Source of the DNA: Phellopilus nigrolimitatus
Taxonomy: Eukaryota > Basidiomycota > Agaricomycetes > Hymenochaetales > Hymenochaetaceae
Assembly (NCBI GenBank): GCA_021029095.1
Contig: JAJOHG010000008.1
Location: 1 to 64,000 of the forward strand
Direction of reading: 5' to 3'
Length of the DNA: 64,000 nt
The notes beneath the pieces are model-generated. The model saw only the letters and a list, made by a program, of their open reading frames with translations, made no database searches and was not told the origin of the DNA. The position numbers and the translations under genes are program-made. Position 1 is the first letter of the stretch. Each line of letters opens with the position of its first letter. Below are positions 43,478 through 54,892 of this stretch, piece after piece.

Positions 43478-46400
43478 ATGACCGTCGAGCACGTAATCCA
43501 CCGACCCCGCCCCCACCCCTCCCCGCCGCCGTCCCCGACGCTCGTGTCTGCGACACCCACCGCATCCGCCCCCGCTAGCGTCGCCATCGGCCATGTGTGC
43601 GTCCCATACCCCATACTCCGTTCTTGTATAGCATATACTGATCCTGACGCCGTGCATGCGTCTACAGACAGCTGCGCGACCTCATCGTCTGCCCCGTCGA
43701 GCGTGGCGTCGTCTGGTATGTCGGCGACCGGAGCATCATCGAGCAGGACATCCTCGCCGCCAGCCCAGTGAGCATCCACTCCTTCCTTCCCTCCCTTCCT
43801 TCGCCCGCTGACCCCGTCCTCCAGCGCCAACGCACACTCGCCCTCCTCCCATTCACCCCCGTCACTCTCGCCGCCCTCCCGCTCCCCTCCTCCTCCTCTC
43901 CGCCCTCCGACGACGTCCGCGTCCTCCTCGCAGCCGGCGGTCAGGACGCCGATCTCTTCCTCGCCCTCTACTCCTACACGCCCCACCGCACAAAATGCTC
44001 CACACGAGCCTCTGGTTCGCTCCTCCCCCCAGAAGAGGCGCTCAAGGGCGATGACGCGCACGGCGGGCACTCCACCCCCATCTGGCAGCACACCTCGTCC
44101 CTCATCGGCTCCATCAACAACAACGTCCTGCTCTACCTCCCGCCCGGCGCCGACGCCTTCGATGTCCCAGAAGAAGACCCAGAAGAAGACCAAGAGGACA
44201 CCCCACACACGCAGGCGCGCACTTCCCCGCGCCTCATCGTAAGCAATAACGACTGCACCGTCAAGTTTTTCGACGTCTGCCTTGCGCGCGGTGGGCTGCG
44301 CCGCGCACCCGCTTCGCCCCTCCAGGCTGCCCGCGCACTCGACGCGCGCTATTGGCGCCGTGCGGGCCGCGAGCGCGGCGGCTGGGGCGAGCGCGGTGAG
44401 CGCAGCGCCGAGCGCCTCGTGCGCTATGAGCGCGTGGGGCTGCTGCGCCTCCCCGTGCCCGTCAACCACAGTAAGCCCGCCTTACCTTACCTGTCTGCGA
44501 TCTCATGTTGACGAAAAGCGTCCCGAACCAGCCTCCATCTCTCCGGACGGCTCGACGCTGCTCTCTTGCGGCGACGCGGCGACGATCTACCTGCATCGTA
44601 TCCTTCCCGTCCGCGACGGCACGACGCTGCTCTTCGAGCCACTGGCACAGTACGAGATGCCCATTCCGGCTCCCTCCTCTTCCCTCCCCCATCCATCCCC
44701 ACCGCCCGCCTCTTCGTCCTCACTCACGCGACACGCCAGTCCCCCTTCCTCCTCCTACCTTCCCTTCGCTTTCGTCGACGGTGCATGGGTTGTCGCCGCC
44801 CCCTTTTCAGCCTCCCACCTGTTTCCACCTTTCTACAGCAACAACGACAACAACGGCGGTGGTAGTGCCGATTCTGGGGCTGCGGCGCCGCCCGCGTGCT
44901 TCGCGACCGCATGGAGCGCCGACGGCACGCGCTTCGCGGCCGCAAGCCAGGAGGGAGCTGTGCGCGTGTGGGATGTGCGTAGTGGCGCGCCGCTCGCGGG
45001 CGCGCAGTGGGAGACCGCGCGCACGGGGCCGCCCGAGTTCTCCACGGAGCGGAATGCGGGGACGGGAGCAGGCGCGAGTCCGCGCTGGCTCGAGCAGGCG
45101 GGCGCGGCGCCGCCGTGGAGTGTGCGCGCGCTGCGGTTCGCGCGCACGCCGGGCGGACGGGAGGTACTCGTCTTCACGGAGCACGTCGAGCGCGTGCACG
45201 TCATCGACGCGGACACGTTCGAAACGCACGACGTGCTGCGCGTGCCGCACGGACAGCCCGGGGCGCCAGCGGCCCGGCCTCGCGCGGAAGAAGGCGCATA
45301 TGCGCCCTATCCCTCTGCTTCCTCGAGCGCCTTTGCGTACCCCGATCACGGCTATGGCTACGACCATGACGCGACGAATGCGGCGTTCTCGCTCGCCTTT
45401 CCGTACCCGGGCTACCTCGACGCGTACTTCGACGGGGAAGGTGAGGACGCCGGAGACGACAGCACGCTGCTGTCGACGCTCCGGGACCGGTACGAGGCAC
45501 GCGAACGGCGTCGGGCGCGGCGAGAGATATTATTGAGCGACGCGCGGAGCGCGGGGTTGGGGATGGGGATGGGGATGGAGACGGGGATAGACACGGAGAC
45601 AAGGACGGATATGGAGAGGGTGGCGTTTATGGGCTCCCCGACGATGCCCCCGCCGCGGCGCGTGCTTTCCCCGTACCGCCCGTTCACACGCTCACCCGAT
45701 GAGATGGACGTGGACGCGGACGCGCCGCCCCCACCCGCGTCGTCCCAGCCTGCGGACGCCGCACAGGTGCAGGCCCAGCGCCAGCGCGTCGCGGGCGCCC
45801 TCGCACGCGCGCGTGTGCGTGCACGGACGCTCGAGCGGGCACGCGAGCGCGTGGAGGATGCGCGGATGGAGGCGGACATTGCGTTCCATGCGCGCCGCGG
45901 GGAGAGGGAGCGGGAGGAGGGCGCGGTGGTGATACCCCCGCTGGCGCGCGCGAGCGCGGAGGAGGAGGCGGACGTGCGGCGCGTGCTGCGGGCGCATGGG
46001 ATTGCGACTCAGGGAGGGAATGGCGAGGACCGCGAGGATATCGAGTGCGTGGAGGAGCCGGCGGAGGGGCCCTCGAATGCGGGGCGGCCTGAGCCATTCG
46101 CGGGGCCGACGGGTCCGGGCCCGTATGCAGATGAAGGCGCGGGGACGACGACGCCGCCGTCTGCGTCTACGTCCGCGAACACGATCGCGACGTTCCTTAG
46201 CGCTTCGCCTCGCGGGCCTTCGCACGCGTCTTCGCCCCCGCTGCGCGCGCCCTCGTCGACGCCGCCTGAATCTTCCGCGCCTCCTGGGTCTTCCCCTTCC
46301 GCATCGCACGCTCCGGATACCGCGCCTGCGCTCCCGCCGTGCGCGGAGCTGATTGCGGCGACGGCGCGCGTGGACATCGCGGGCGTCGCACTGGACCCGT

Positions 46401-46498
46401 GCGGCGCGTACGTGTACGTCGCGAGCGCGGAAGGCGTCACCGAGTGGGCGGTACGCGGCGCGGGGCGGCGATGGTGGCGCGCTGGCGGGTGGATGTGA
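43478..46498 (+). CDS. WD40-repeat protein with C-terminal DUF2415
   Basis: Fungal WD40 family of unknown biochemical role, with DUF2415 as its terminal blade. Exons: 43,478-43,596; 43,668-43,767; 43,825-44,470; 44,532-46,498, total 2,832 bases, 943 residues. Readable WD features: SPRLIVSNNDCTVKFFDVCL, SISPDGSTLLSCGDAATIYL, ATAWSADGTRFAAASQEGAV with RVWDVRSG, and the closing VALDPCGAYVYVASAEGVTE. A long Ala/Arg/Glu-rich insertion (about residues 590-860) containing a GMGMGMETGIDTETRTDME run interrupts the propeller. The start MTVEHVIHRP was chosen because the next in-frame ATG upstream (43,388) adds an odd Cys-rich leader; that longer start cannot be excluded. GC content is higher than in its neighbours. 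Confidence 0.85.
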
Positions 46499-47075
46499 GG
46501 TTTTGCGAGGCTTTCCTTTTCCTGTGTATTCTCTCGGTAGGCAGTGGCGATTGGTAGCGTATACCGGGGAAGCAAGAGGACTCTGGCGAGCGGACGCTTT
46601 TTCTTTTTTTCTTTGCATACGCTATACTATGGCTCTAGTGGGACGGATCTTAACGAAATACGGATTGCATGTATGGATAGCACATGAATATATTACTCTC
46701 CTCTCTCAATGGTGTATATGAAACTCGGACGCAAGCTAGAGCATGAGAGCAGGCGACCATTTGCTACGCGCATGAAAAGCGCAGTGGCTTTTTCTAACAA
46801 TGCCGCTCTCTGCGCGTCTGCCCGGCGACTTCCTGCCCCGCAAGAATCGAGGCAGCGCTTCCATCCTGTATTCTGCGCGTGTCTCCCGCGCAGCCGTACA
46901 TCTGCCTTCCTTCCCTTTTATCAGCGCCCCTGCGTGCTTAGTAGTTACATCAGGTCCGATCCTTGGTGGGCCTTCCCAGAATACGAGTGCTTCAAATTTA
47001 AAGCCAGAGGACATTAGCGGCGGACCCGGGGAGGAACGGCGTAGACGCGAAAGAAAATATTTCCCAAAATGGCTA
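46499..47075. other. Intergenic region
   Basis: 3' flank of the WD40 gene. No gene motif seen; short frames on both strands look incidental. Confidence 0.4.
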
Positions 47076-47713
47076 CAGTGTACTACGCTTCCTTTAGACA
47101 CCCAGTTGAATACCGTTTCTTGTAAATGTGCGCAGCTACTTTTTGCTAAAAACAATTTATAGTAAGCATGTCAGTTGCGCTGGGAATACTGTGTGAAATT
47201 ATTTAAGGATTCCATGCAGAGGAAAAAATGAAATAAATGATTCATGAAAGTAGAGCCTTTTGTCACGGACACCGGTCCTTTAGACACCTGTGACGCCATC
47301 ACAAACACACCAAGTTTTGCGTGTTTGCGTGTCGGCTAGGCTCGTGGGCGTCACACTCAGACACCTGATGAACAATATTTTGCCTACCATGAAGTGCTTT
47401 AGCCATTAACCATCGAGCTTGAAAAGCAAAGATAAAGAGAGGATTGTGCCTTTCATTTTGAGTTGTTTTTCCAATGAAAAGGGGTGCACAAAAAATTAAA
47501 AATTGCAAATGTCAACTGTATAAATGCCGATTTCGGTACATTTTCAACTCTTTAGGATGAACAAAACCTTTTTTTTTTCTCAGAATTGGTACATAGGTGG
47601 AGTATTCTTGCCCGAGTGTACATTAAAAATTTCAAGCCAAAATACCAAGAAATGAAGGAGAAAAGCGAAGTGTCTAAAGGACGGGTGGTGTCTAAAGGAG
47701 GCGTAGTACACTG
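47076..47713. mobile_element. Short non-autonomous inverted-repeat element (MITE-like) with TA flanks
   Basis: The left end CAGTGTACTACGCTTCCTTT (47,076) matches the reverse complement of the right end, AAAGGAGGCGTAGTACACTG (to 47,713), over about 26 bases with one mismatch; the match goes on into AGACAC. Each end is flanked by TA, the target duplication of Tc1/mariner/pogo elements. The 638-base interior has no transposase and contains further copies of the CCTTTAGACACC motif (47,277-47,289; about 47,668). It is probably a deletion derivative mobilised in trans. Confidence 0.75.
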
Positions 47714-47901
47714 TACCATATTGTCAAAACCTCCATGCTTCGGCGTTCGCGCGGCCTCTGTTATTGCCAACAGCTTCTCGTAAATGCTTGAGACTCTAAA
47801 GACCATCAAGTTCGCAGCATGGCTAGCGCTTTCTTTCTCTCCCTCGTCTTCTCCCAGACGTCATCGCCAACTTCCTGTGAAGACGTCCTCACAAGAAAAT
47901 C

Positions 47902-49164
47902 ATGTTCGAGTTTCGTCATCAGCCTCTGAAGGCGGTCTACACCACGTATTTCATCGTCTCTACGCTCTTCGTTCGCCTCCCGTACTGGTTTCTCACCGCA
48001 GTCCCCTCGTTCTCGCGCCCCCGTAAGACATGGCCCATGAGCAGAGCGATCATACTCCCTAGCATACGCGCGTACGTCGCGACCTGGTTCATGACCGCTT
48101 TACCGCCTGCCCCTGGCCAAGATCTCGAGCAGATCGCTGCGTCCGGCAAGGCAGACCAATTAGGGTTCGTTTGGGTCCCGCCTCTTCGTGCGGAGCTAGT
48201 CGTGGGCGAAGTCAACGAAATCGCCAAGCTCCAGGGCGTCGCTGCGCTCAAGACGTGTGGTTATTGGTACAAGAAAGAGAGTGTATCTGGGAAGGGCGAC
48301 CATAAGGCGGGTGGGGATGAAAAGGTCATTTTACACTTTCACGGTTCGTCTTCCTGTGCCGCCATCGACAGCACGAAGGCATGCTGATCTTCGCGGGTCG
48401 TTATAGGTGGCGGCTACGTGACGGGGTCCTCACATCCGAAGGGCGGCGCGATCGGTCCCGTCACGAGCGGACTTCTTCAGCACTGTCCCCGTATTACACG
48501 CATCTTCGCCGGCGGATACCGCATCTCGGCTTCCGCGCCATTCACAGCCAAGAACCCATTTCCCGCCGCGCTGCTCGATGCACTAGCGGCTTACCACTAC
48601 CTTTTGCACGTCATCGGCTTTCGCGCGGAGAATATCATCGTCGGCGGCGACTCGGCGGGAGGCCATCTCGCGATCGCGCTCGCGCGGTACATCGCTATCA
48701 ACCAGCTCCCGGAACTTCCTACTCCCGGCGCGTTGCTTCTTCTCTCGCCGACGGTGGAACGGGGTCTCACTCATGTTGGCCGGGACTCGTCGATGACGCG
48801 AAACGCACGTTCCGATTTCTGCGGGCAATTCTTTAGGGGCTATACGCAACGTAGTCTCCTGGGAAAGCTCCCGCTCGAAGCAGCGTTCACCAGTCCTTGG
48901 ATCTCGCCCGCATCTCTTAGGCTGGAAGCGAACGACGGGTTATTCTCCGGATTTCCGAAGGTGTATCTTCTGACCGGCGACGCGGAGATCTGCATGGATT
49001 CCTACCAGACCTTTCGCAGTCGCCTCGTCGCGGACATTGGAGAAGACAAACTGCATTATAACGAGGTGCCCGACGCTACGCATGACTTCATCTCGATGGA
49101 TTGGTACGAGCCCGAGAGAACGAATGCGCTCAAGGACATATCCGCCTGGATGGAGTCGCTTTAA
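47902..49164 (+). CDS. Alpha/beta hydrolase (abhydrolase_3, HSL/arylacetamide deacetylase-like)
   Basis: Probable esterase/deacetylase of 399 residues in two exons, 47,902-48,343 and 48,407-49,164. A hydrophobic N-terminal stretch (YTTYFIVSTLFVRLPYWFLT) suggests membrane association. The HGGG oxyanion-hole motif is built across the splice junction (VILHFHG then GGYVTGS). The nucleophile is in VGGDSAGGHLAIALA (Ser near 230). The acid is probably Asp near 339 (LTGDAEI) and the histidine near 373 (PDATHDF), so a full catalytic triad is present. Substrate is unknown. It begins 190 bases after the TA-flanked element. The intron carries no extra stop when removed. Confidence 0.92.
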
Positions 49165-50761
49165 TTCGGAAACGTCTTCCTTCGTAGTTAAGAAAAGTCG
49201 AATTCTCGTCGTCATTGGTCCATTGTGGTCTTCCTGTTCTTCCTGTCTTCCTTTTTTTTTAACACTCTTCATATGTTGCGGTAAAGCATTTCAACTTTGG
49301 GCTCGTTGTTTGTACTTGGCTTGGTGTTATATATATGAGACTTTTCATGCCCTTGAGCGAACAAATATTGTGTTGTTTTAGTCCTCAGTGTCCTAGGTAA
49401 GGTGCATCGTGAAAGATACCGGAATTGATAGTCGCTGTCAATCCGCTCATATCTTACAATGAGGTCGGATGTATCACTTGAGCGTAAAGGCAAGTGCACC
49501 GTTGGAAACGACCTTTTTGCTCTTAATAGTAACCTTTCTACGTGTTTTTCATCAGTGGGATGACACAGTAGGTTAGATTTCATACCGTTGATAAGAGCAA
49601 GACGCATCAAGTAGCAGAAAAGGTCTTTCAGTGGCAAGTCGTCCTGCATCCGAGTTCGCGCCTTCGCCGCACATAATTCATTGAAGTGGGTGCCATTTAC
49701 AACCGCTCCCGGCGATTTGGAAGATTTCAGCGCGAGCCAAGGCCAGGCCATATGTATGAATTAAATTCTGATTTTGTGACAACACCGAGCTTTGTACTGG
49801 GCATCAGTCAGAGTTCGTTTCATCCGCGAGTATACTCCCAATCCTTTTGTATTGCTTCCGCCGCTTATGAGCGCGAAGCCTATACAAAGCTGCAAGCAGG
49901 ACATCGCTTAGAATATGCAGAAGAAACGCGGAGTCAGACTGACACCATAATACTATTGAAATCAATTAACAGCGAAGAGGAGTTCAAAACATGGACGGGC
50001 CCCGCGTGTGTGGGGAGTTGAACTATGCCTTTCGATTTGCTGGCGGTCCACTAGGTTTCCCGCTCTCCGCTCTGCAGGAAAGTACACTGGGAACGCGATA
50101 ATTCTGCGACGAAGATAAACCAAGAGTGAACCGGAAGTCAAGCCAGAAAGTCGCATAAAAATATACGCTAACGACGGAGGAAAAGATCGTCAAACCACCT
50201 GATCCGGTCCTGCTGCCGCCCAGTTTGTACGTAAAGTGGCCAAAAAGAGTGAGCTTTACATAATGAATAGAATTCTCCTCACGTGGAAAACGCGAGAGAC
50301 GCGTCCTTCGAGTGAGACGCGTCCTCTGAGTTGAACTTCGACTACAAAATACTCAGTAGACTAGCTATCCAATTCAAGTACTGGAGTACAAAGTCATACC
50401 TACAAAAGCTTGTTTGCCAGAGACCAGCGTATGCAATCTTTCGGCGTTCAGCGCCCGGTACTCTCACCCGCCCTGGCAACTACCGTCTTTTCCGGATTCC
50501 GGGTTCTTTTCCAGATATTTGCGGCGTATGCTTCCTGATGCCAAGTGGGAAGATACTCGTGCCTTTTGTGTATAAGACGATAGCCATGTCGCTGTCTGCG
50601 TCTCTCATATTTCAGTCATTTTCTTCTGCAGGTCTTGACGACCTTTAATTTCCTTTACTTTTTTCTTTCATTCGCTTGCCTGGTGCACTCATTGCTCCTT
50701 ATTCCTTGTTCTTCAATCTCCTTCCAGCACCTTCGCGCATTTTTCTTTCAAATCATCAAGG
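49165..50761. other. Intergenic region with a short direct repeat
   Basis: No gene recognised; the 160-codon minus-strand frame at 49,269-49,751 has no motif. GAGACGCGTCCT occurs twice, 18 bases apart (50,296-50,307 and 50,314-50,325), each containing ACGCGT, about 440 bases upstream of the secreted-protein gene. Confidence 0.4.
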
Positions 50762-52219
50762 ATGGCTCGCTTCGCGTACTTCTCTATGACGGTGTTGTTC
50801 GCATTCACTACGATCATTAACGTCGACGCCGCGCCCATATATATGAAGCGCGCAGTCACGCAGACGGCGGACAACTTCAAGCAGCTCGAGTACGTACCTC
50901 GATTCATGCTAATAAGGCCCTGCTAATGCTGGTTCACACAGCTACGCGCAATTCCAGATTTCAGATGGCGTCGGAGGCAACGCCGCCGCGGAGGCTAATG
51001 CGGTCTTCGTTGACCCGTTCGCGAACACCGATCTTTCTACTGTCTCTTCTGACGTACTCAATGCCTTAGACGCGATGGCTAAGGCTGCAGAGTCCGCGGA
51101 GACGGCCGACTTTGATCCCGCTATTGCTGCTGCATCGGGTGCGCAAGCGGACGCTCTCCAGGTTGGGAAGATTAAGAACAAGGTTCTGAAGCTGACAGGC
51201 GAGGTGCAGGTACTCAATGTCAAGGTTCGGCTTCTACACCCCTAATCGTTTGGGTTCTCGACCCAAAACGCTGACACGTCTGCAGATCGCACAGGCTAAA
51301 GCTGCTGGTACGGACACGTCTGACCTAGAGAGCAGTCTCGCAACCGAGCAGACGAAGCTAACCACCGACATCGCGACTGACAAAGCGAGTGCGGGTCAGA
51401 CCTCGCAGGGCGTTTCCGATTCCTCGTTTTCCTCATCGTCCTCTGGGGGTGCCGCGTCTGCGTCTGCGACCAGCGCGGATACGGCCACCTCTGCTTCGGA
51501 ATCCCCATCGGCCACAGCAGCGGCAACAACATCGGCCAAAGCAAAGAAAGAAAGGGCCACATCAAAGGCTGCCCTAATTGCCAAGGCCAGTGCGACCGTG
51601 GCTGCAATTAACTCGAACGCAACGGCTGCTCCCGCCGTGACGCAGTCTGCGGCTAACTTCAAGGAGCTCGATTACTCGCAGTTTCAAATCTCGGATGGCG
51701 TCGGTGGTAATGCTGCAGCAGAGGCGAACGCCGTATTCGTCGGTGCGCCTTTTCTCTCGCTAGTTCTTCGGTAGACATTGCTCATTCGCATGACTGCTAA
51801 TCCTTCAGACCCGTTCGCGAACACCGATCTTTCTACTGTCTCTTCCGACGTGCTCAATGCCTTGGACGCTATGGCTAAGGCTGCGGAGTCCGCTGAGACG
51901 GCTGACTTCGACCCCGCGATCTCTGCTGCATCAGGCGCGGACGCCGCTGCTTTGCAAGTTGGCAAGATCAAGAACAAGGTTCTCAAGCTCACAGGCGAGG
52001 TGCAGGTGCTTAACGTCAAGGTTCGCTTTCTGTTCTATGAACTCTCGATATACATGTTTAACCTATCCATCCACACTCTTGCAGATTGCCCAGGCCCAAG
52101 CAGCAGGGAAGAGCACGTCTGACCTCGAGAGCAGTCTCGCTACCGAGCAGACGAAACTGACCACTGATATTGCGACTGATAAGGCGAGTGCGGGCCAGGC
52201 GTCCAAAGGTGTCGCATGA
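50762..52219 (+). CDS. Secreted protein with two tandem modules
   Basis: 404 residues from five exons: 50,762-50,889; 50,942-51,224; 51,286-51,742; 51,809-52,020; 52,085-52,219. The N-terminus MARFAYFSMTVLFAFTTIIN followed by VDAAP is a good signal peptide. Module 1 contains FQISDGVGGNAAAEANAVFV, DPFANTDLSTVSSDVLNALD, VGKIKNKVLKLTGEVQVLNV and LESSLATEQTKLTTDIATDK. A Ser/Ala/Thr-rich linker follows, and module 2 repeats all these blocks with few changes. Intron positions recur in both: after VLNVK, and near NAVFV for the module 2 break. It resembles a family of small secreted proteins I associate with Agaricomycetes, which usually have one module. Function unknown; no cysteines or catalytic motifs were noted in the modules. 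Confidence 0.85.
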
Positions 52220-52615
52220 ACGAGATGCTGGAAAAGGATGGATGGTGCCTGCAGCACACTTTTGTTATTTATTAGTTGGGTTTGATATTACTTACAAATT
52301 TCTTCTTTTACGGGCAAGTGCATTGCAAATAGAGAATATCTATCGTCTTTTCGATTCGCGATTGCCGGGAAACAGCAAAAGTGCTTGAATTAAGGTTGTG
52401 CAGCATCTCTTCCGACTGAAGTCGTACTTCGTCCGCATTTATCTTTGTTATTCGGAAAGTATGTCCCTAATGCCCGATTGTCGTCTTTCCAAGCGATTAT
52501 AAGGATTACGTAAACGAGCCATTTAAACCGGTCCGGCGGTCCGGACTCTATATGTCATTTGTCGATATCAGCATTCCCCTTCTCTTCCACAACGTCCATC
52601 TATCGATAAAAAGCA
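52220..52615. promoter_or_regulatory. Spacer upstream of the dehydrogenase gene
   Basis: 3' flank of the secreted-protein gene and upstream region of the dehydrogenase. CTCTATATG near 52,546 and a TC-rich CTTCTCTTCC run 30-50 bases before the ATG look like core promoter sequence. No gene seen. Confidence 0.3.
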
Positions 52616-53994
52616 ATGGCGGAGTCCGTCGCAATACCGTCGACAATGAAAGGTCTGTTTTTCAACGCGTACATTTGTTATCTAGACTTACTTTCTTGCG
52701 CATTCTCATCTAGGAGTCTATCTTCCCGGAGATCGACGCTGCGAGATCCGTGCTACAGCAATTCCTCAGCCTGGACCAGACCAAGTCCTCGTTCAGACAC
52801 GCGCATCTGCATTGTGTGGATCCGACCTTCGCTCCATATATCGTCCGAAAGTACACAAGACGGGCGCGGAGGGATATCTTGGCGTTATTGCCGGCCACGA
52901 ACCCTGCGGTGTCATTGTAAAGCGCGGGGAAGGCGTTTTGGATGCGTGAGTCGTCTTTCAAGTCTATTTATTGAAACATGCGGGCAGATACTGATATACG
53001 GTCGGATGCTTCACGGTTCTAAATTCGTAGTTGGAAGGAAGGGACTCGAGTTGTCGTTTACCATATTCAAGGGTGTGGATCATGCCATCAGTGTCGAATG
53101 GGACTTTACATTTCGTGTGAAGCCCCGGAGCGCAAGGCGTATGGTTGGCAACGGAATGGTGGTCATGGTATCTTTCCCCTTTCTCCCTTATCACTTTTGT
53201 TTTACTAACCAATTCATCTTTGTTGAATTAGGCGAGTATATTCTTGTCGACGTTCAGTCGCTCGTGCGCCTTCCAGAACCTCTTACGTATCTCGACGGCT
53301 CTATCATAGCTTGCGGTCTCGGCACTGCCTATGCCGCATGCTCGCGCGCGCAGGTCTCTGGACGCGACCGCGTGCTGATAACGGGGCTTGGTCCCGTAGG
53401 ACTCGGTGCGGCGCTTCTTGCCCAGCGTATGGGCGCCAAAGTGCTCGGAATTGAGTTCGATAGCGAGCGCGTCGCGTTCGCCAGAAAAATTGGGATTGAG
53501 AGCTTCGAATGCGTTAAGGGCCAGAGCGACGAGGACGGTGACGTCAAGGCGGCGGTAGCCTGGTCGGACGGCCAAGGAGTGGACGTCGCTATTGACTGTA
53601 GCGGTGCCGCCTCTGCGCGGCTCACAGGCCTGAAGGCCGCGCGCTCATGGGGACGTGTTGTCTTCGTAGGCGAAGGTGGGGGCGTAGCGTTCGACGTATC
53701 GAACGTCGTGATCCACAAAAGTCTATCCGTCTATGGCAGTTGGGTTTGCTCGATTGGGCAGATGGAGGAACTTGTCGAACGCCTCGTATGGTGGGATCTG
53801 CATCCCGAGGTACGTTTCTTCTATCGAGCCATGATATTGAGCTGACAGTCAGAATATTTTAGATCACAGTGACGCACACGTTCAGCATTGATGAAGCAGA
53901 ACGAGCGTACGAAATATTCGATAGCGGGAAGACGGGAAAATGCGCGATTTTGTATCAGGCCGAAAAGCAGAAATATCGCGTCGAACCGCTGTAA
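52616..53994 (+). CDS. Zinc-dependent alcohol/polyol dehydrogenase (MDR family)
   Basis: 371 residues from five exons: 52,616-52,652; 52,714-52,945; 53,031-53,167; 53,232-53,809; 53,863-53,994. NAD(P)-dependent medium-chain dehydrogenase. The catalytic zinc site is visible as ASALCGSDL and VIAGHEPCG. The structural zinc site has four cysteines in QGCGSCHQCRMGLYISC. The Rossmann motif is VLITGLGPVGLGAALLAQRM, and DVAIDCSGAA follows. It resembles threonine/sorbitol-type dehydrogenases; substrate cannot be told. The exon choices are fixed by restoring the zinc motif: the straight reading frame across 53,040-53,167 runs in another register. It sits between the secreted protein and a Zn2Cys6 regulator on the other strand. 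Confidence 0.93.
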
Positions 53995-54892
53995 AAAGAA
54001 AGAAAGAGAATCCGTCGAAATGCTGTATCATTCTTGCCTTCGACACAAGGTATACATGTGCGTGTGTGTGTGTGTGGCAGTATATGTAATTGAACAATCT
54101 GTACGAACAGATACCAGTTTTGCGTACCTAAACCTCTACGCTTATATAGCTTTATTTTTTCACATGCTAGACTTCGATATTGTCTAGCAGCATTTCGAAT
54201 CTATGAGAGCTTAGTGTGGCGGTCGGCAAAATTATAGCAGGGTGAGTTTTGCAACGTTAACGTCCGTCTCTTGAGCAATAGGATTGATAGACATCGGCAT
54301 CGGAGCGACTTCGAGAGTCTTCGAATCGCCCGCCCGAATTCATAGCGGTGATGCTGCCTTTATTTTACCTTGGCCATAAGCGATCCCTGAGATGATTCCT
54401 TGTGCTGAACACCATTCTAATTCATGACACACCCGATCCTTGCTCAACATTCGGATCAATATTACTTGTCTCTCGAGTGCCGCTCGGGAATAAGTAGACA
54501 ACTTCCCTCGCTCCGCTAAAAAGAAAGCGCCGAAGCAGCGCCCCTCGCATCCACAATCACAATTCAGTGTCGCTGCCTTCTGACTCTTCCCACCTGAGAC
54601 ATGCCAAATCTGATCCATCAAAAGCAACGTTTAGTATGAAATGAGAAACGTAAATACAACGGATCGGTCCCACTATCGAAGCTGAAGACGCAGGTACGGT
54701 CCGCCTTACTGGAATATCTCACTATCATCTGGTCGTAATGAAGCCTCAAAAGGTTTTTAATACGGGCCCTAGATACAACACAATATGAAACTGTAAGGGA
54801 AGGTGGTAAGGTGGTGCATGACTACGATTCTTATGATGGGCAAAGTGCCTTCAGTTCCAAGTCGCTATTTCTGCATTGTTCCTCTATTATTT
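53995..54892. other. Region between convergent genes
   Basis: 3' flanks of the dehydrogenase (+) and the regulator (-). A TGTGCGTGTGTGTGTGTGTGG run at 54,056-54,076. A 95-codon minus-strand frame at 54,340 has no recognised motif. Confidence 0.4.

Noticed and set aside
44282..44531. N-terminal extension of the large WD40 reading frame
   Set aside because: Out of register with the upstream exon. The true exon ends at 44,470 and the intron runs to 44,531.
49269..49751. 160-codon minus-strand frame
   Set aside because: No recognisable motif or intron structure; lies in the 3' flank of the hydrolase gene.
53040..53230. Continuous dehydrogenase reading frame across 52,616-53,845
   Set aside because: It reads through introns in the wrong register and destroys the four-cysteine zinc motif that splicing restores.
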